Origin: Halodesulfovibrio spirochaetisodalis
GTDB taxonomy: Bacteria > Desulfobacterota > Desulfovibrionia > Desulfovibrionales > Desulfovibrionaceae
Direction of reading: 5' to 3'
DNA: 59,828 nucleotides
NCBI RefSeq assembly: GCF_001672295.1
Contig: NZ_JXMS01000022.1
Span: 1 to 59,828, forward strand
In this document: positions 17,039 to 26,896 of the stretch, piece after piece
How the letters are laid out: each line of letters opens with the position of its first letter
Position numbering within the stretch: position 1 is the stretch's first letter
Notes under the pieces: generated by a model
What the model saw: the letters and a program-made list of their open reading frames with translations, nothing else
Told to the model about the DNA's origin: nothing
Databases searched by the model: none
Position numbers and translations under genes: made by a program

Positions 17039-17764
17039 ATGAAAACTTTATCTCTTGCTTCTTTTGACCCCCGATTAAAAATCATGCTTGCCGCCGCAAT
17101 CGGCATACTTACTTGGCATGTCCCCGTATATGCACTTTGCGTATATGCAGTTGGAATCCTTTTTTTGGGGATAAGCAACCGCATGCATATTACCTTGGGG
17201 ACACGTACGGTTGCTACGTACATTTATTTTATTATCGCATGGGCGGGGATAAAGTTTGCGCTTGATTGCACGCCGCTTTTCTACGGCATCACACCGGATT
17301 ATTATGCCGCGTTACTGTCTGCCGGAATATTGGGGCTACGACTTACCATTCTCATAGGCATAGGGTTACTCCTTGCTACCACAAGCTCTGCCCGCCAATT
17401 GGGATTAGCGCTTGCATGGTTTATGCGCCCTATTCTTGGCAAGCGCAGCTGGGAGCCAGCATTAAGCCTTGCTCTCATGATTCATTTCATCCCGCTTATT
17501 CAGCGCACTTTTGCACAGGTGATGCAAGCACTCGAACTTCGAAATCCACCACGTTCCACATGGCAACGTTTTCTTCTGATCCCACAAGCAGTTCTCAGAA
17601 TATGTGCACAAAAAACATGGACACAAACTGTCGCTGTAGCAGCACGCAAACTCGATTCCCCAGATGCCTGGACGCCTGCATTTCCGGTTCCCTTTATGCA
17701 GCTTGCCATTTCATTTTGTATTCTCTGCGCGGCCTTCCTTCCACTGGGGTTGATATACAGATAA
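17039..17764 (+). CDS. EcfT/CbiQ-like energy-coupling-factor transmembrane protein (orphan)
   Basis: A 241-residue membrane protein with about five hydrophobic segments. Family features are an N-terminal DPRLKI block like the DPR start of CbiQ proteins, an ARQLGLALAWFMRPI block, and the coupling-helix region HFIPLIQRTFAQVMQALELR. Such T-subunits normally work with two ATPases and a vitamin- or metal-binding S-component. None is encoded next to it, so it may share ATPases encoded elsewhere. It is divergent from umuDC with a 128-base gap. No SD is obvious; the ATG directly follows an AT-rich stretch. Family assignment is good, substrate unknown. Confidence 0.75.
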   Translation: MKTLSLASFDPRLKIMLAAAIGILTWHVPVYALCVYAVGILFLGISNRMHITLGTRTVATYIYFIIAWAGIKFALDCTPLFYGITPDYYAALLSAGILGLRLTILIGIGLLLATTSSARQLGLALAWFMRPILGKRSWEPALSLALMIHFIPLIQRTFAQVMQALELRNPPRSTWQRFLLIPQAVLRICAQKTWTQTVAVAARKLDSPDAWTPAFPVPFMQLAISFCILCAAFLPLGLIYR

Positions 17765-17834
17765 AACGCATTGCAAATACTTTGACTGCAAAACATAACT
17801 ATTCGTTTGTAGATTTACTTGATCTATTTTTTAT

Positions 17835-17863
17835 TTGACACTCAAGTTTCATGGGCGTAGTTC
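17835..17863 (+). promoter_or_regulatory. Possible sigma-70 promoter for the metal-export operon
   Basis: TTGACA at 17835-17840 and TAGTTC at 17858-17863 with a 17-base spacer. The -35 is perfect and the -10 is weak. ACTTGA and TCAAGT arms (about 17817 and 17842) flank the -35 and could form a regulator site. Confidence 0.35.
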
Positions 17864-17896
17864 TTTTCTCACATCAAATTAGTAAAGGACTCGCGT

Positions 17897-18862
17897 ATGC
17901 TTTTCGATTCTGTATTTTTAGTGGCGCTTCAAAGTGCTCTTGTACTCGGTTTTATTCACGGCATTAACCCTTGTGGCCACTCATGGCTTGTTCTTGCTCC
18001 GTTCACCTACGGAGCAAAAAGCGGAAAACGAGTAGTCTCACTCACATCAGGATTTATCTTCGGAACAACATTAGCCTGTTTATCCATCGGATTTTCTCTT
18101 GGCTCCATCTCGCTGGCCATTCCTGATTCATTCCGACATATTGTTGATATAACAACCGCTGCCATCCTCGTCATTCTCGGCCTGATTCTTATTGTGAAGC
18201 CGCACCTTCTGCACAGTCACGACCACGATCATGAACACGGACATGAACATAGCCATGATCACAGCGGCCACTTCAATGACCATCATCATGACCATAACCA
18301 TGAGTGCTGCGGTCATCACGCACCAGGCGATCCAAGCTGCTGCAGTTCACATAATCATGAAGAATTACAACCTATCACTATAGGTAATACCGCTGTAGCC
18401 ACTGAGCCAAAATTTTCACTCGGACAGCCTGTCAGCGCGACCTCCAGTGCAGCAGATACATTTGCGTTGGGACAAAAAGTCAGCGCAGCAAAAAAAGAGC
18501 ACACGCATAGCCATCACCATGGTTGCGGATGCTCAAGCAGCAGTAAAATTACGAAAGTTACATTTTGGGGGCTGACAGTTTTCGGGTTCCTCAATATGAT
18601 TGTGCCTTGTCCAACTGTTGCAATTATGTACACATACGGGCTGGACTCCGGAAGTATCCTGAAAAGTACGCTGGTATTTTTAAGTTATGCCATTGGCACA
18701 GGAATAACACTTGCCGCAGTTATTTATGCAATTTACAAAGCAACAAACGCACTGAATGCCTTGAATAAACCATGGATTGAACCATTGGTAATGCGCACGG
18801 CAGGAGTGCTGACAATTGTCTTTGCTGTCTATTCATATTTAGTTGATACAAATATGATCTAA
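17897..18862 (+). CDS. His-rich NicO/UreH-like metal transporter
   Basis: A 321-residue membrane protein with two sets of three hydrophobic segments. The first includes GFIHGINPCGHSW with the HGxxPCG-like metal motif, and the second includes GFLNMIVPCPTVAIMY. Between them is a long His/Asp/Cys-rich loop (about 98-160, dozens of His) and a second HTHSHHHGCGC patch near 195-208. This matches nickel/cobalt resistance proteins (RcnA/NicO) and UreH-like members of the same superfamily. Export of Ni2+ or Co2+ is the likely role; sulfite or cysteine export is less likely given the His loop. It is followed at 9 bases by a MarR regulator and then mntP, so it is read as a metal-efflux operon. The SD AAAGGA precedes ATG 17897. 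Confidence 0.78.
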   Translation: MLFDSVFLVALQSALVLGFIHGINPCGHSWLVLAPFTYGAKSGKRVVSLTSGFIFGTTLACLSIGFSLGSISLAIPDSFRHIVDITTAAILVILGLILIVKPHLLHSHDHDHEHGHEHSHDHSGHFNDHHHDHNHECCGHHAPGDPSCCSSHNHEELQPITIGNTAVATEPKFSLGQPVSATSSAADTFALGQKVSAAKKEHTHSHHHGCGCSSSSKITKVTFWGLTVFGFLNMIVPCPTVAIMYTYGLDSGSILKSTLVFLSYAIGTGITLAAVIYAIYKATNALNALNKPWIEPLVMRTAGVLTIVFAVYSYLVDTNMI

Positions 18863-18871
18863 AGGAGATAT

Positions 18872-19288
18872 ATGATGGAACTTGAGGAACTGAACCACGC
18901 AATCGTAGAATTCTACGAAAAGTTATCCTCATGGGAACATGATGTGGTGCGGGAAAAAGGGCTTACTCTGCCGCAGATTCATGCCCTTGAAATCCTCGGC
19001 ATACATGAATCTATGCGAATGAAAGAACTTGCAAACTGGATGGGTACAACAACCGGTACGTTAACGGTTCTCATCGACAGGCTTGAAAAGAAGGACTACG
19101 TCCGCCGTTGTCCGCATAAAACGGATCGCCGTTCCATCATCATTGAATTAACAGATACAGGCCGCCAAATGTTTTTGGAACACGACAAGCTTCACATGCA
19201 GTTAACAGAAACAATGGTTTCCGACCTCACCCAAGAAGAGCGAGAGTGCCTGCACCGTTGCCTTAACACCATGAACAAGGCTTTCTAA
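18872..19288 (+). CDS. MarR-family transcriptional regulator
   Basis: A 138-residue winged-helix repressor. The DNA-recognition and wing region reads MKELANWMGTTTGTLTVLID then RLEKKDYVRRCPHKTDRRS, diagnostic of MarR proteins. The SD AAAGGAGA lies just upstream. The gene is sandwiched between two metal exporters, and its stop codon overlaps the mntP start (TAATG), so it probably controls this operon. Several His and Cys residues are present, but no defined metal site can be assigned from sequence alone. Confidence 0.9.
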   Translation: MMELEELNHAIVEFYEKLSSWEHDVVREKGLTLPQIHALEILGIHESMRMKELANWMGTTTGTLTVLIDRLEKKDYVRRCPHKTDRRSIIIELTDTGRQMFLEHDKLHMQLTETMVSDLTQEERECLHRCLNTMNKAF

Positions 19289-19848
19289 TGCATTGGGCAG
19301 AATTAACAGCAATCGCTATTGCCCTCGCTGTTGACGCCTTTGCTGTTGCTATTGCAGCCGGAGTTCGGCTGAAAGGAGCATCCAGACGCCAGACATTCCG
19401 CCTTGCGTGGCATTTTGGAATCTTTCAGGCTGGAATGCTGATCATCGGCTGGCTCGCAGGTGATTCAATTAAGACATACCTTGAGTCTTACACACACTGG
19501 ATTGCTTTTGCACTGCTGCTGTGGGTAGGTGTCCGCATGATCATGGGGGCAGTTCAGCATCCGACACGGGATGAACAGGCAGAACACTTTGACCCGACCA
19601 AAGGGGTCTCGTTGATTATGCTTGCCATTGCAACCTCTATCGATGCTCTGGCTGTAGGGCTGTCCCTTTCCGTGCTGAACCACCTTATCTGGTTCCCGGC
19701 ACTTATCATCGGCCTTACTGCGGCACTGTTTACATTGGCTGGATTACAAATCGGTAAGATTATCGGAAACGCTTCGTCACTTGGTAAGTATGCCGAAATC
19801 GGCGGAGGTGTTGTCCTTATTCTTATCGGAGTCAATGTCCTGTTATAA
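19288..19848 (+). CDS. mntP: Manganese efflux pump MntP
   Basis: A 186-residue, six-helix membrane protein that exports Mn2+ in characterised homologues. The twin motifs AVDAFAVAIAAG and TSIDALAVGLSL carry the conserved Asp residues of the two inverted halves. Translation is coupled to the MarR gene by a TAATG overlap. Together with the NicO-like protein it makes a two-pump, one-regulator divalent-metal export operon. Confidence 0.95.
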   Translation: MHWAELTAIAIALAVDAFAVAIAAGVRLKGASRRQTFRLAWHFGIFQAGMLIIGWLAGDSIKTYLESYTHWIAFALLLWVGVRMIMGAVQHPTRDEQAEHFDPTKGVSLIMLAIATSIDALAVGLSLSVLNHLIWFPALIIGLTAALFTLAGLQIGKIIGNASSLGKYAEIGGGVVLILIGVNVLL

Positions 19849-19871
19849 GTTATTAGCATGAATAAAAAAGC

Positions 19872-19909
19872 AGTACGGTACACATCATGTACCCATGACG
19901 CACCGTACT
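19872..19909. terminator. Hairpin downstream of mntP
   Basis: AGTACGGT at 19872-19879 pairs with ACCGTACT at 19902-19909 around a 22-base loop; an inner GTAC/GTAC alternative exists. There is no following T-run, so terminator function is uncertain. Confidence 0.4.
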
Positions 19910-19923
19910 AGCGAATTACAGAT

Positions 19924-19967
19924 TAATAAGAAAGGGTGGAGCTTATCAGCTCCACCCTTTCTTATTA
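19924..19967. terminator. Bidirectional terminator between mntP and the chemoreceptor gene
   Basis: A perfect 19-bp stem, with arms at 19924-19942 and 19949-19967 and loop TTATCA. The arm cores are GGGTGGAGC/GCTCCACCC, flanked by A/T-rich ends. The left-facing gene's stop codon lies in the right arm. It sits exactly between two convergent genes. Confidence 0.85.
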
Positions 19968-22277
19968 GGCTTTCATTTCTTCTGTAAGTGATCGAAGTTC
20001 GAGCACCATTTCTTGCAAGTCCTGCACTGCAACAATGGCAGCACCTAAGGTATGCACTCCTTCATCTGTGATCGTACTGATCTCTGATGATGCCTTGCTG
20101 ATCTGTTCGGAAGTGGCAGACTGTTCTTCAGTTGCCGTTGCAATAGCTGTAATTTCACTGAAGGCTTCATCCATCATTTCTTTAATGGACACAAGAAGTT
20201 CACCAGAAGCTTCTGCCTTGGCTGTTCCTTCACCTACAGCTGACACAGCTTTTTCTACCCCGTCCGCGACGCTTAAGGTAGAGCTCTGAATGCTATTTAC
20301 AGCTTCGCTTACTTCACGAGTTGCAGAGGTAGTTTTTTCTGCGAGCTTGCGTACTTCATCCGCAACAACAGCAAAGCCCTTGCCGGCCTCACCTGCACGG
20401 GCGGCTTCAATAGCCGCGTTCAACGCAAGCAGGTTTGTCTGATCGGCAATATCAGAAATCATACTGATAACATTTCCAATATCATCAGCATGCTTTCCAA
20501 GATCAGCCATCTGACCATTCAGTTCTTTTGCTTCGTCATTTACTTTTGCAATCGCGTTGATGGTTTCATTCACAACCTGCGAACCTTCATCAACACGCTC
20601 ACTACAGATTCCAGTGCTGGAAGCTGCACTACCAGCATTTTTAGCTACTTCGAGTACAGTTGCGTTCATTTCCTCAACAGCTACGGCTGTCTCAGAAGCA
20701 CGTTCCTGCTGAATATGTGCACCGCTCGTTGTCTCATTAATTTGCCCGAGAAGATTGCCTGCTGCTGACTCAAGAGATGCTGCAACAGCATCAACCCTGT
20801 CTGCGACCTCGAGAGTTGCCGCATGCTGCTCAGAAATACGAGCTTCGGTCGCCCGGATTTCCGTCAGGTCGTAATACAAACCGAACGCCCCAAGTGCATT
20901 ACCGGAAACATCATAAATAGGTGTTACAGTATAGAACAGCGTGAGTTCCTTTCCGTCATCCCGCTGTACAACACCTTCTTCACGTATTTCTAGATTCTCA
21001 CGCACGGCATGAGACATTCTCGTTTCCCGAGTCTGATCATGATAAAAAACTTCGCCAGAAGTTTTACCAAGATACTCCTCAGGACGACCTTCACGACCGA
21101 AAAGCTCCAACAATTCTTTGTTCATGAATGTAAACCGGTCATCCACATCCACAACACCGCACGGGAAGTTAATCCCCTTAAGAACCCCTTGAGACATGCC
21201 AAGTTGTTCTTTCAAATCTTCTGTCATCTTCCGCAGGTGTTCAGCCAGCACATTAAGCTCATGACGGAAGGTACCTTCCAGCTTCGCTTCAAAGTCACCG
21301 GAAGCAACCTCTTTGGAATACACACCCAAGTTATCCAGAGGAGTTGCAAGTACCCTTTTAACTCCCACAAGCAAAACAATGGTGGCGACGAAAAGTGCAA
21401 GTGCGCCGATACCTATAATGATAAGACGCTGGTGATTTGCGGTGATCACCAATTCACTCTGAGGAACGGTAGTACTTATATACCAACCGGTTTCCTTGTT
21501 TTTGACAAACCGCTGTATCTTTTCCACCCCTTTATAGCGATAGGAGAAAAAGTTTTGCTTTTTGGCTTCCGATTGGATGATTTGATCAAAAACAGAAGAG
21601 CGTTTGAAAATTACCTGCTCATTCGGGTGGGCAACAATCGTCCCTGTCCCGTCTATCATATACGCATAGCCAGACTGTCCGAATGAAACGGGATCGACAT
21701 ACCGCTTACCAAAATTCCCGACATCAGCGAAAACAACAACGCCGCCTATGAGAGTGTTATCAACGAAGTCATATAATCTAGCGCCCATACCAAGCAGCCG
21801 CTGACCCATATCATCGTCGGAGATGACACTTTCGTTTACATAAAACTCTGATGTACCGTCGATCAGCTTCCCTTTCCACAGGGCAGCCCGTCCTTTGTCA
21901 CCATTCAACGAAATTCCGCTTCTGGTAACACCTGATGTGATCTCACCTTTTTTGTTAAACACAAAAACAGCTTGAACATCACCATTCAGTTTAAGGACAT
22001 TGTTTAAAAGATTTCGTCCCTCTTCACCTTCAACCCAGGCACTGTTGATAACATCCTCGTGCCCGGCAAGGTACCCCACAAGAGATTGAATCCCGCTAAT
22101 AAACTGCTTGAGAGAAGTGTCCGCCAGAATGGTCTCACGATCCATGGCCTCAAGCTGAATCTCCTCAACAATCTTGGTTGTTGAAGAAGAAACATACAAC
22201 ACAATACACAGAACCGAGACTGAAACTATCAGCAATACTGTTGCAACAAGTTCAGTAGCAATACTTTTAATGCGCAC
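19965..22277 (-). CDS. Methyl-accepting chemotaxis protein with Cache and PAS domains
   Basis: A transmembrane chemoreceptor of about 770 residues: TM1 near the N-terminus, a periplasmic dCache-like sensor (about 35-285), TM2 (about 285-308), a HAMP-like segment, a PAS domain (about 360-480), and a cytoplasmic signalling domain whose tip has the invariant [19 protein letters not shown]. There is no C-terminal NWETF-type CheR tether. The start is GTG 22277 with AGGGG 6-8 bases upstream; an alternative TTG at 22283 leaves no room for an SD. A sigma-28 promoter lies about 165 bases upstream. The ligand is unknown. Confidence 0.93.
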   Translation of the reverse strand: MRIKSIATELVATVLLIVSVSVLCIVLYVSSSTTKIVEEIQLEAMDRETILADTSLKQFISGIQSLVGYLAGHEDVINSAWVEGEEGRNLLNNVLKLNGDVQAVFVFNKKGEITSGVTRSGISLNGDKGRAALWKGKLIDGTSEFYVNESVISDDDMGQRLLGMGARLYDFVDNTLIGGVVVFADVGNFGKRYVDPVSFGQSGYAYMIDGTGTIVAHPNEQVIFKRSSVFDQIIQSEAKKQNFFSYRYKGVEKIQRFVKNKETGWYISTTVPQSELVITANHQRLIIIGIGALALFVATIVLLVGVKRVLATPLDNLGVYSKEVASGDFEAKLEGTFRHELNVLAEHLRKMTEDLKEQLGMSQGVLKGINFPCGVVDVDDRFTFMNKELLELFGREGRPEEYLGKTSGEVFYHDQTRETRMSHAVRENLEIREEGVVQRDDGKELTLFYTVTPIYDVSGNALGAFGLYYDLTEIRATEARISEQHAATLEVADRVDAVAASLESAAGNLLGQINETTSGAHIQQERASETAVAVEEMNATVLEVAKNAGSAASSTGICSERVDEGSQVVNETINAIAKVNDEAKELNGQMADLGKHADDIGNVISMISDIADQTNLLALNAAIEAARAGEAGKGFAVVADEVRKLAEKTTSATREVSEAVNSIQSSTLSVADGVEKAVSAVGEGTAKAEASGELLVSIKEMMDEAFSEITAIATATEEQSATSEQISKASSEISTITDEGVHTLGAAIVAVQDLQEMVLELRSLTEEMKA

Positions 22278-22440
22278 GGTCAACCCCTATTTACCCGATA
22301 AAACGTCCTGCCCCTATACCAGACGGTCTCCACGACCGCTTTTCCCACCTGATATTCCGGATACAAAAACATATTCAAAATTATGTTCCTGCCACAACAC
22401 ACCAGAATATTTACGAGCAGTCGGAGACTTGTATCGCATC

Positions 22441-22467
22441 TTATCGGTCAATAAAAGCAAAGCTTTA
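22441..22467 (-). promoter_or_regulatory. Sigma-28 (FliA) promoter of the chemoreceptor gene
   Basis: On the minus strand, TAAA (22467-22464), a 15-base spacer, and ACCGATAA (22448-22441). The flagellar sigma-28 consensus is TAAA-N15-GCCGATAA; only the first base of the -10 differs. It lies in the gap between tlyA and the chemoreceptor and points to the latter, putting this receptor in the late flagellar regulon. Confidence 0.8.
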
Positions 22468-22510
22468 CATATCAAAATTGCCACACTTGGCGTTAACAGC
22501 GTTCACTCTC

Positions 22511-23254
22511 TCACTTCCTAAAGTAAGCTATGAATTCCTGATTGCCTTTCGGGCCCTTGATACTGGAAGGAACGACCCCTACAAGGGTGAGGCCAAGCTC
22601 ATTGATAGCAAATCCGGTCACATCATCAATTGCCTGCTGATGCAATGCAGGGTCTCTAACAACACCTTTATCCGTCATACCCGGCCCGAGCTCAAACTGC
22701 GGTTTAATGAGCATCGCCAATTCACCGCCTTCACGAAGCAGTGCAACACATGGGGGAAGGATGAGCTTAAGAGAGATAAAGGACACATCCCCGACAACAA
22801 GATCCAGCGGCTCAGGAATGACACTGTCATCTATATTACGAAGATTTGTCCGCTCCAGATTGATAACACGTTCATCCTGACGAAGCTTTTCATGCAGCTG
22901 TCCGTACCCAACATCAACTGCGTATACTTTTGTTGCACCATGCTGAAGCAGGCAATCGGAAAAACCACCTGTAGAAGCTCCTGCATCAAGCGCAACCTTG
23001 CCGGCAGGATCAATTCCAAAATGTTCGATTGCTGTTAAAAGCTTGTATGCCCCTCGACTGACAAATCGCTCTATACCTTTTACTTCGAACAAAGAATCCA
23101 ATTCCATTTTTTGCCCCGGCTTTGCCACCGGCTCTGGATTTCCGTTACGAATAATATACACTTGTCCCGCCATAATAAGGCGTTTAGCCTTCTCACGGCT
23201 ATCTGCCAGACCCGCATCAAAAACAAGTTGATCGGCTCGTTCTTTTTTAGCCAT
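22511..23254 (-). CDS. tlyA: TlyA-family rRNA (cytidine-2'-O)-methyltransferase
   Basis: A 247-residue protein with an N-terminal S4 RNA-binding domain (about 3-62, ADQLVFDAGLADSREKAKRL) and an FtsJ-like SAM domain with ALDAGASTGGFSDCLL (motif I) and LVVGDVSFISL. Characterised TlyA methylates 16S and 23S rRNA; the old name haemolysin A is misleading. The start is ATG 23254 with AAGG about 9 bases upstream. It is transcribed away from rpmE. Confidence 0.92.
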   Translation of the reverse strand: MAKKERADQLVFDAGLADSREKAKRLIMAGQVYIIRNGNPEPVAKPGQKMELDSLFEVKGIERFVSRGAYKLLTAIEHFGIDPAGKVALDAGASTGGFSDCLLQHGATKVYAVDVGYGQLHEKLRQDERVINLERTNLRNIDDSVIPEPLDLVVGDVSFISLKLILPPCVALLREGGELAMLIKPQFELGPGMTDKGVVRDPALHQQAIDDVTGFAINELGLTLVGVVPSSIKGPKGNQEFIAYFRK

Positions 23255-23597
23255 ATTATTTGCCTTGACATTGAAGCAAGGGAGGCATACGCACTCCTTG
23301 CCGGTTATAATTACAAGATGGCGCAGGACATCCTAGACTGCTACGGAGTCGACTCGCTACGAAAATCATAGCGTCCCGGCCCATAAAAATTTCTTTGCAT
23401 CCCTTTATAATGATCGAAAAAAAATCTGTCATTCAACGGGATACAACTAATATATGCAGCATATGATGCCAGCGCTTATAAACAAAAGCGAACTGTCACC
23501 TACATCATCGTTTGTGGAGACTCAATATATTTCTCTTGCCTTCCAAACGCAACTGACGTAAGAAAATCCGTTCTGCATCTTCGTGAGGAGTTATAAT
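23255..23597. other. Intergenic region between tlyA and rpmE, with a possible gene remnant
   Basis: No complete gene is supported. On the plus strand, the 3' end of an open frame (about 23263-23371) encodes a protein-like, amphipathic tail (ending AQDILDCYGVDSLRKS), but it has no upstream start outside the tlyA antisense. A TATAAT lies at 23406-23411 without a clear -35. The region upstream of rpmE is otherwise featureless up to its SD. Confidence 0.4.
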
Positions 23598-23807
23598 ATG
23601 AAAAAAGATACCCATCCTACAGTGTTTAAGGCTAAAATCTCTTGTGCATGCGGTTACGAATCCGAAGCACGTTCTACCAAAGGTGAAGCAGTAGCAGTTG
23701 AGATTTGCTCTCAGTGCCACCCTTTCTACACTGGTAAACAGCGCTTTGTTGATACCGCAGGTCGTATTGACCGTTTCCGCAAGAAATACGCCAACTTCAA
23801 AAAGTAG
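23598..23807 (+). CDS. rpmE: 50S ribosomal protein L31
   Basis: A 69-residue protein starting [16 protein letters not shown]. The start is ATG 23598, with GAGGAG at 23585-23590; an upstream in-frame codon at 23583 overlaps the SD. It is the zinc-binding form: cysteines in SCACG and ICSQCHPF. It also has the FTGKQ-like block [17 protein letters not shown]. It heads a run of translation and cell-envelope genes. Confidence 0.97.
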   Translation: MKKDTHPTVFKAKISCACGYESEARSTKGEAVAVEICSQCHPFYTGKQRFVDTAGRIDRFRKKYANFKK

Positions 23808-23831
23808 CACTTATCTCGCATTTTTTGAGGC

Positions 23832-23887
23832 CGTCGCCAAACCGGCGGCGAATCTTCCTCCCCTTAAAGATCTGCTTTTTGGGGAGG
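23832..23887 (+). terminator. Two hairpins between rpmE and the DUF1385 gene
   Basis: CGTCGCC/GGCGGCG at 23832-23850, then CCTCCCC/GGGGAGG at 23857-23887 with a T-run inside its loop. Neither ends in a clean T-tract, so partial termination or mRNA processing is more likely than full termination. Confidence 0.45.
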
Positions 23888-23917
23888 AGTATTCTTTAGC
23901 TCGACTGCGAGGAACAT

Positions 23918-24928
23918 GTGACTACTCTCCGCAAAAATTTCCGAACTATTTTATCAGCCATTCTCACTGCCGCACGATGCAATGTCGGCGGACAGGCTGT
24001 TATGGAAGGCGTCATGATGCGCAATCAGGACCGCCTCGCTATTGCTGTCCGCAAAGCAGACGGTTCCATTATTGCTGACCAGCGCCCTTGGTTCACTTTC
24101 TCTAAAGCTGAATTTTTCAAGCGTCCTTTCGTACGCGGTTTCCCTATCCTTATAGAAACACTTGTCAACGGCATCAAAGCGCTCAACTTTTCTGCAACAC
24201 AGGCTGTGGATGCAGAAGCTGAAGAAGAGCTCAAGCCTTGGCACCTTACCCTTACACTCATCTGCTCCATCGGCATTGCACTGTTCCTTTTTGTTGTTCT
24301 GCCGCATATGTTCTCCATCGGGATGAACTACCTCGGGCTCGGTGGTGATGTTAACGGGCTTTCGTTTCAGGTATGGGATGGCTTTTTCAAGTTCAGCATC
24401 TTTTTGGGATACATTATAAGTATCTCTTTTATCCCTGATATTAAACGTGTTTTCCAGTACCATGGTGCCGAGCACAAAGTTATCTGGGCATATGAAGACG
24501 GCAAGGCCGTAAGTGCCGGTTCTGCGGTTCTGCACAGCAGACTGCACCCACGTTGCGGCACAACGTTTATGCTTTTTGTACTTTCCGTTGCTATCATCCT
24601 GCACACGGTTCTTGTTCCAGCTATCCTTATGGTATGGACACCTGAATCTACAATTGTAAAACACAGTTTCATTATCTTCTTCAAACTGCTGCTTATGGCG
24701 CCTATCAGCGCATTCGCTTACGAACTCATTAAGTACAGCGCGAAGATTAATGACACTTTTTTAGGCAAAATCCTCAGCGCACCGGGCATGTTACTCCAGA
24801 TGCTCACTACACACGAGCCGGACTCATCCCAGATTGAGGTTGCCATTGTTGCACTTAAGGAAGCTCTCGGAGACGAAGCTCCTGACGATATATATACCCC
24901 TGAGTATACAGTAGCGGAGAAAGAATAA
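23918..24928 (+). CDS. DUF1385 membrane protein
   Basis: A 336-residue protein of the DUF1385 family, of unknown function. Hallmarks are [12 protein letters not shown] near the N-terminus and [17 protein letters not shown], then [11 protein letters not shown]. There are about four or five transmembrane segments. The start is GTG 23918 with GAGGA five bases before. The gene overlaps prfA (TAATG), so expression is linked to release factor 1. In other bacteria this family also neighbours rpmE and prfA; the reason is not known. Confidence 0.9.
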   Translation: MTTLRKNFRTILSAILTAARCNVGGQAVMEGVMMRNQDRLAIAVRKADGSIIADQRPWFTFSKAEFFKRPFVRGFPILIETLVNGIKALNFSATQAVDAEAEEELKPWHLTLTLICSIGIALFLFVVLPHMFSIGMNYLGLGGDVNGLSFQVWDGFFKFSIFLGYIISISFIPDIKRVFQYHGAEHKVIWAYEDGKAVSAGSAVLHSRLHPRCGTTFMLFVLSVAIILHTVLVPAILMVWTPESTIVKHSFIIFFKLLLMAPISAFAYELIKYSAKINDTFLGKILSAPGMLLQMLTTHEPDSSQIEVAIVALKEALGDEAPDDIYTPEYTVAEKE

Positions 24929-25998
24929 TGTTAGCCAAGTTAGAACACCTTGAGCGCAAATTCGAAGACCTTGAACAGCAGCTCAGCTCTCCTGAAGTTT
25001 TTGGCGACCAGGAACGCTACCGCAAGCTGACCAAGGCTCATTCTGATCTTAAAGAAGTTGTTGAAGCATTCCGTAAATATCGCTCCATGCAGGAGTCTCT
25101 TGAAGAAAACAAAGAGCTCATGAATGACAGCGATCCGGAACTTGCTGAAATGGCAAAAGAAGAAGTGAAGGATCTTGAGCAGCAAATTCCAGCAATGGAA
25201 GAACAGCTTACAATCCTCCTGCTTCCTAAAGATCCTATGGATGAAAAGAACACCATTCTGGAAATCCGTGCTGGTACCGGTGGTGATGAAGCAGCTCTGT
25301 TTGCTGGCGACCTGTTCCGCATGTACTCACGGTACGCTGAACGTATCGGTTGGAAAATCGAACTCCTCAGCAGCAGTGAAACCGGAACCGGTGGCCTCAA
25401 AGAGGTTATCGCACTGGTTAAAGGCGACAAAGTATACAGCCGCCTCAAGTTTGAATCCGGTATTCACCGTGTACAACGCGTTCCTGCAACAGAAACACAG
25501 GGCCGTGTACACACATCTGCTGCAACCGTAGCAATTATGCCGGAAGCAGAAGAAGTTGACTTGAATATCCGCAACGAAGACCTTCGCTTTGATGTTTTCC
25601 GCGCATCCGGCCCTGGCGGTCAGTCTGTTAACACCACAGACTCTGCTATCCGAGTGACCCACATCCCTACCGGCCTTGTTGTGTCCTGTCAGGATGAAAA
25701 GTCACAGCATAAGAACAAAGCAAAAGCGCTTAAAATTCTTTCTTCCCGTTTGTTGCAGCAAGTACAGCAGCAACAGCACGATGAACTTGCCGAACAGCGC
25801 AAGTCTCAGGTTGGCTCCGGTGACCGCTCCGGCCGAATCCGTACATACAACTTCGGTCAGGGACGCTGTACTGACCACCGCATCAACCTGACACTCTACA
25901 AACTTGACGCTATCATGGATGGCGATATCAACGAGCTGATCGACGCTCTTATCACTGCCGACCAGACTGAGAAACTTAAAGCTCAGGCTGACGCATAA
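24928..25998 (+). CDS. prfA: Peptide chain release factor 1
   Basis: A 356-residue class I release factor that reads UAA and UAG. The catalytic GGQ is in [10 protein letters not shown], and the codon-recognition PxT region is in [17 protein letters not shown]. The start ATG overlaps the stop codon of the DUF1385 gene. The next gene, prmC, methylates the GGQ glutamine, so enzyme and substrate are adjacent. Confidence 0.98.
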   Translation: MLAKLEHLERKFEDLEQQLSSPEVFGDQERYRKLTKAHSDLKEVVEAFRKYRSMQESLEENKELMNDSDPELAEMAKEEVKDLEQQIPAMEEQLTILLLPKDPMDEKNTILEIRAGTGGDEAALFAGDLFRMYSRYAERIGWKIELLSSSETGTGGLKEVIALVKGDKVYSRLKFESGIHRVQRVPATETQGRVHTSAATVAIMPEAEEVDLNIRNEDLRFDVFRASGPGGQSVNTTDSAIRVTHIPTGLVVSCQDEKSQHKNKAKALKILSSRLLQQVQQQQHDELAEQRKSQVGSGDRSGRIRTYNFGQGRCTDHRINLTLYKLDAIMDGDINELIDALITADQTEKLKAQADA

Positions 25999-26012
25999 TA
26001 CACGAGGGCATT

Positions 26013-26891
26013 ATGGCGGTACAAAAACCCGCACAGCTCACCATTCAGTCGATACTTACAGCCTTCTCGGAATACCTTTCCGGGAAGGCTGTTGATTCTC
26101 CAAGACTGTCGGCTGAAATGGTGCTCCGCAAAATTCTTGGTCTTTCCCGTCTTGATATTCTTATCCATTCCCACCGTGAAGTTTCCGATGACGCATATGA
26201 ACAAATGCTTCCTCTCATCCTGCGCAGAGGAACCGGTGAACCAGCTGCATACATCATGGGTGAGCGTGAATTTTACGGACGTTCATTTACTGTAAACCAA
26301 CACACCCTGATTCCAAGACCGGAAACAGAGCACCTGATTGAAGCCGTTGTCGAACGTTTTGCACATAAGGGTTCATTCCGCTTTGCAGATCTTGGAACCG
26401 GCAGCGGGTGCATAGCTACAACCCTGGCAGCGGAGCTGCCGGAAGCATATGGGGTCGCAGTCGACCTCTCTCAGGGTGCAATCACGACAGCAAAGCAAAA
26501 TTTACAAGCACATAACGTCGAGAATCGCGTGTCCTGCATCCGTGGCGATTTCACCACACCGTTGTTCAAAAACAACACATTTGACCTAATCGCCACAAAC
26601 CCGCCATATGTCAGCCAATCAGAATATATAACGCTCGACCCTGAAGTTCAGCAATTTGAACCTGCATCAGCGCTAGTCCCTGGTACCAGCGGGCTTGAGC
26701 ATGGCATCGCTCTTATTGAGCTTGCTTCAGAATGGTTAGCTCCTTCAGGATTTTTCATCATGGAGATGGGCTTCTGGCAAGGTACTGATTTAATGAATGA
26801 ATTCAATAAAGAGAACAACAAATGGCGTGATGCCTGTATCATAAAAGATCTCTCAGGGCACGACCGCTTCGTTTGTGGATATAAAATCTAA
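26013..26891 (+). CDS. prmC: Release factor glutamine methyltransferase
   Basis: A 292-residue SAM-dependent methyltransferase that modifies the GGQ glutamine of RF1 and RF2. The N-terminal helical domain is followed by FADLGTGSGCIATTLA (motif I) and the catalytic NPPYVSQSE. The SD GAGGG precedes ATG 26013, 14 bases after prfA. The stop codon abuts the tandem repeat upstream of lpxC. Confidence 0.96.
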   Translation: MAVQKPAQLTIQSILTAFSEYLSGKAVDSPRLSAEMVLRKILGLSRLDILIHSHREVSDDAYEQMLPLILRRGTGEPAAYIMGEREFYGRSFTVNQHTLIPRPETEHLIEAVVERFAHKGSFRFADLGTGSGCIATTLAAELPEAYGVAVDLSQGAITTAKQNLQAHNVENRVSCIRGDFTTPLFKNNTFDLIATNPPYVSQSEYITLDPEVQQFEPASALVPGTSGLEHGIALIELASEWLAPSGFFIMEMGFWQGTDLMNEFNKENNKWRDACIIKDLSGHDRFVCGYKI

Positions 26892-26896
26892 CACGA

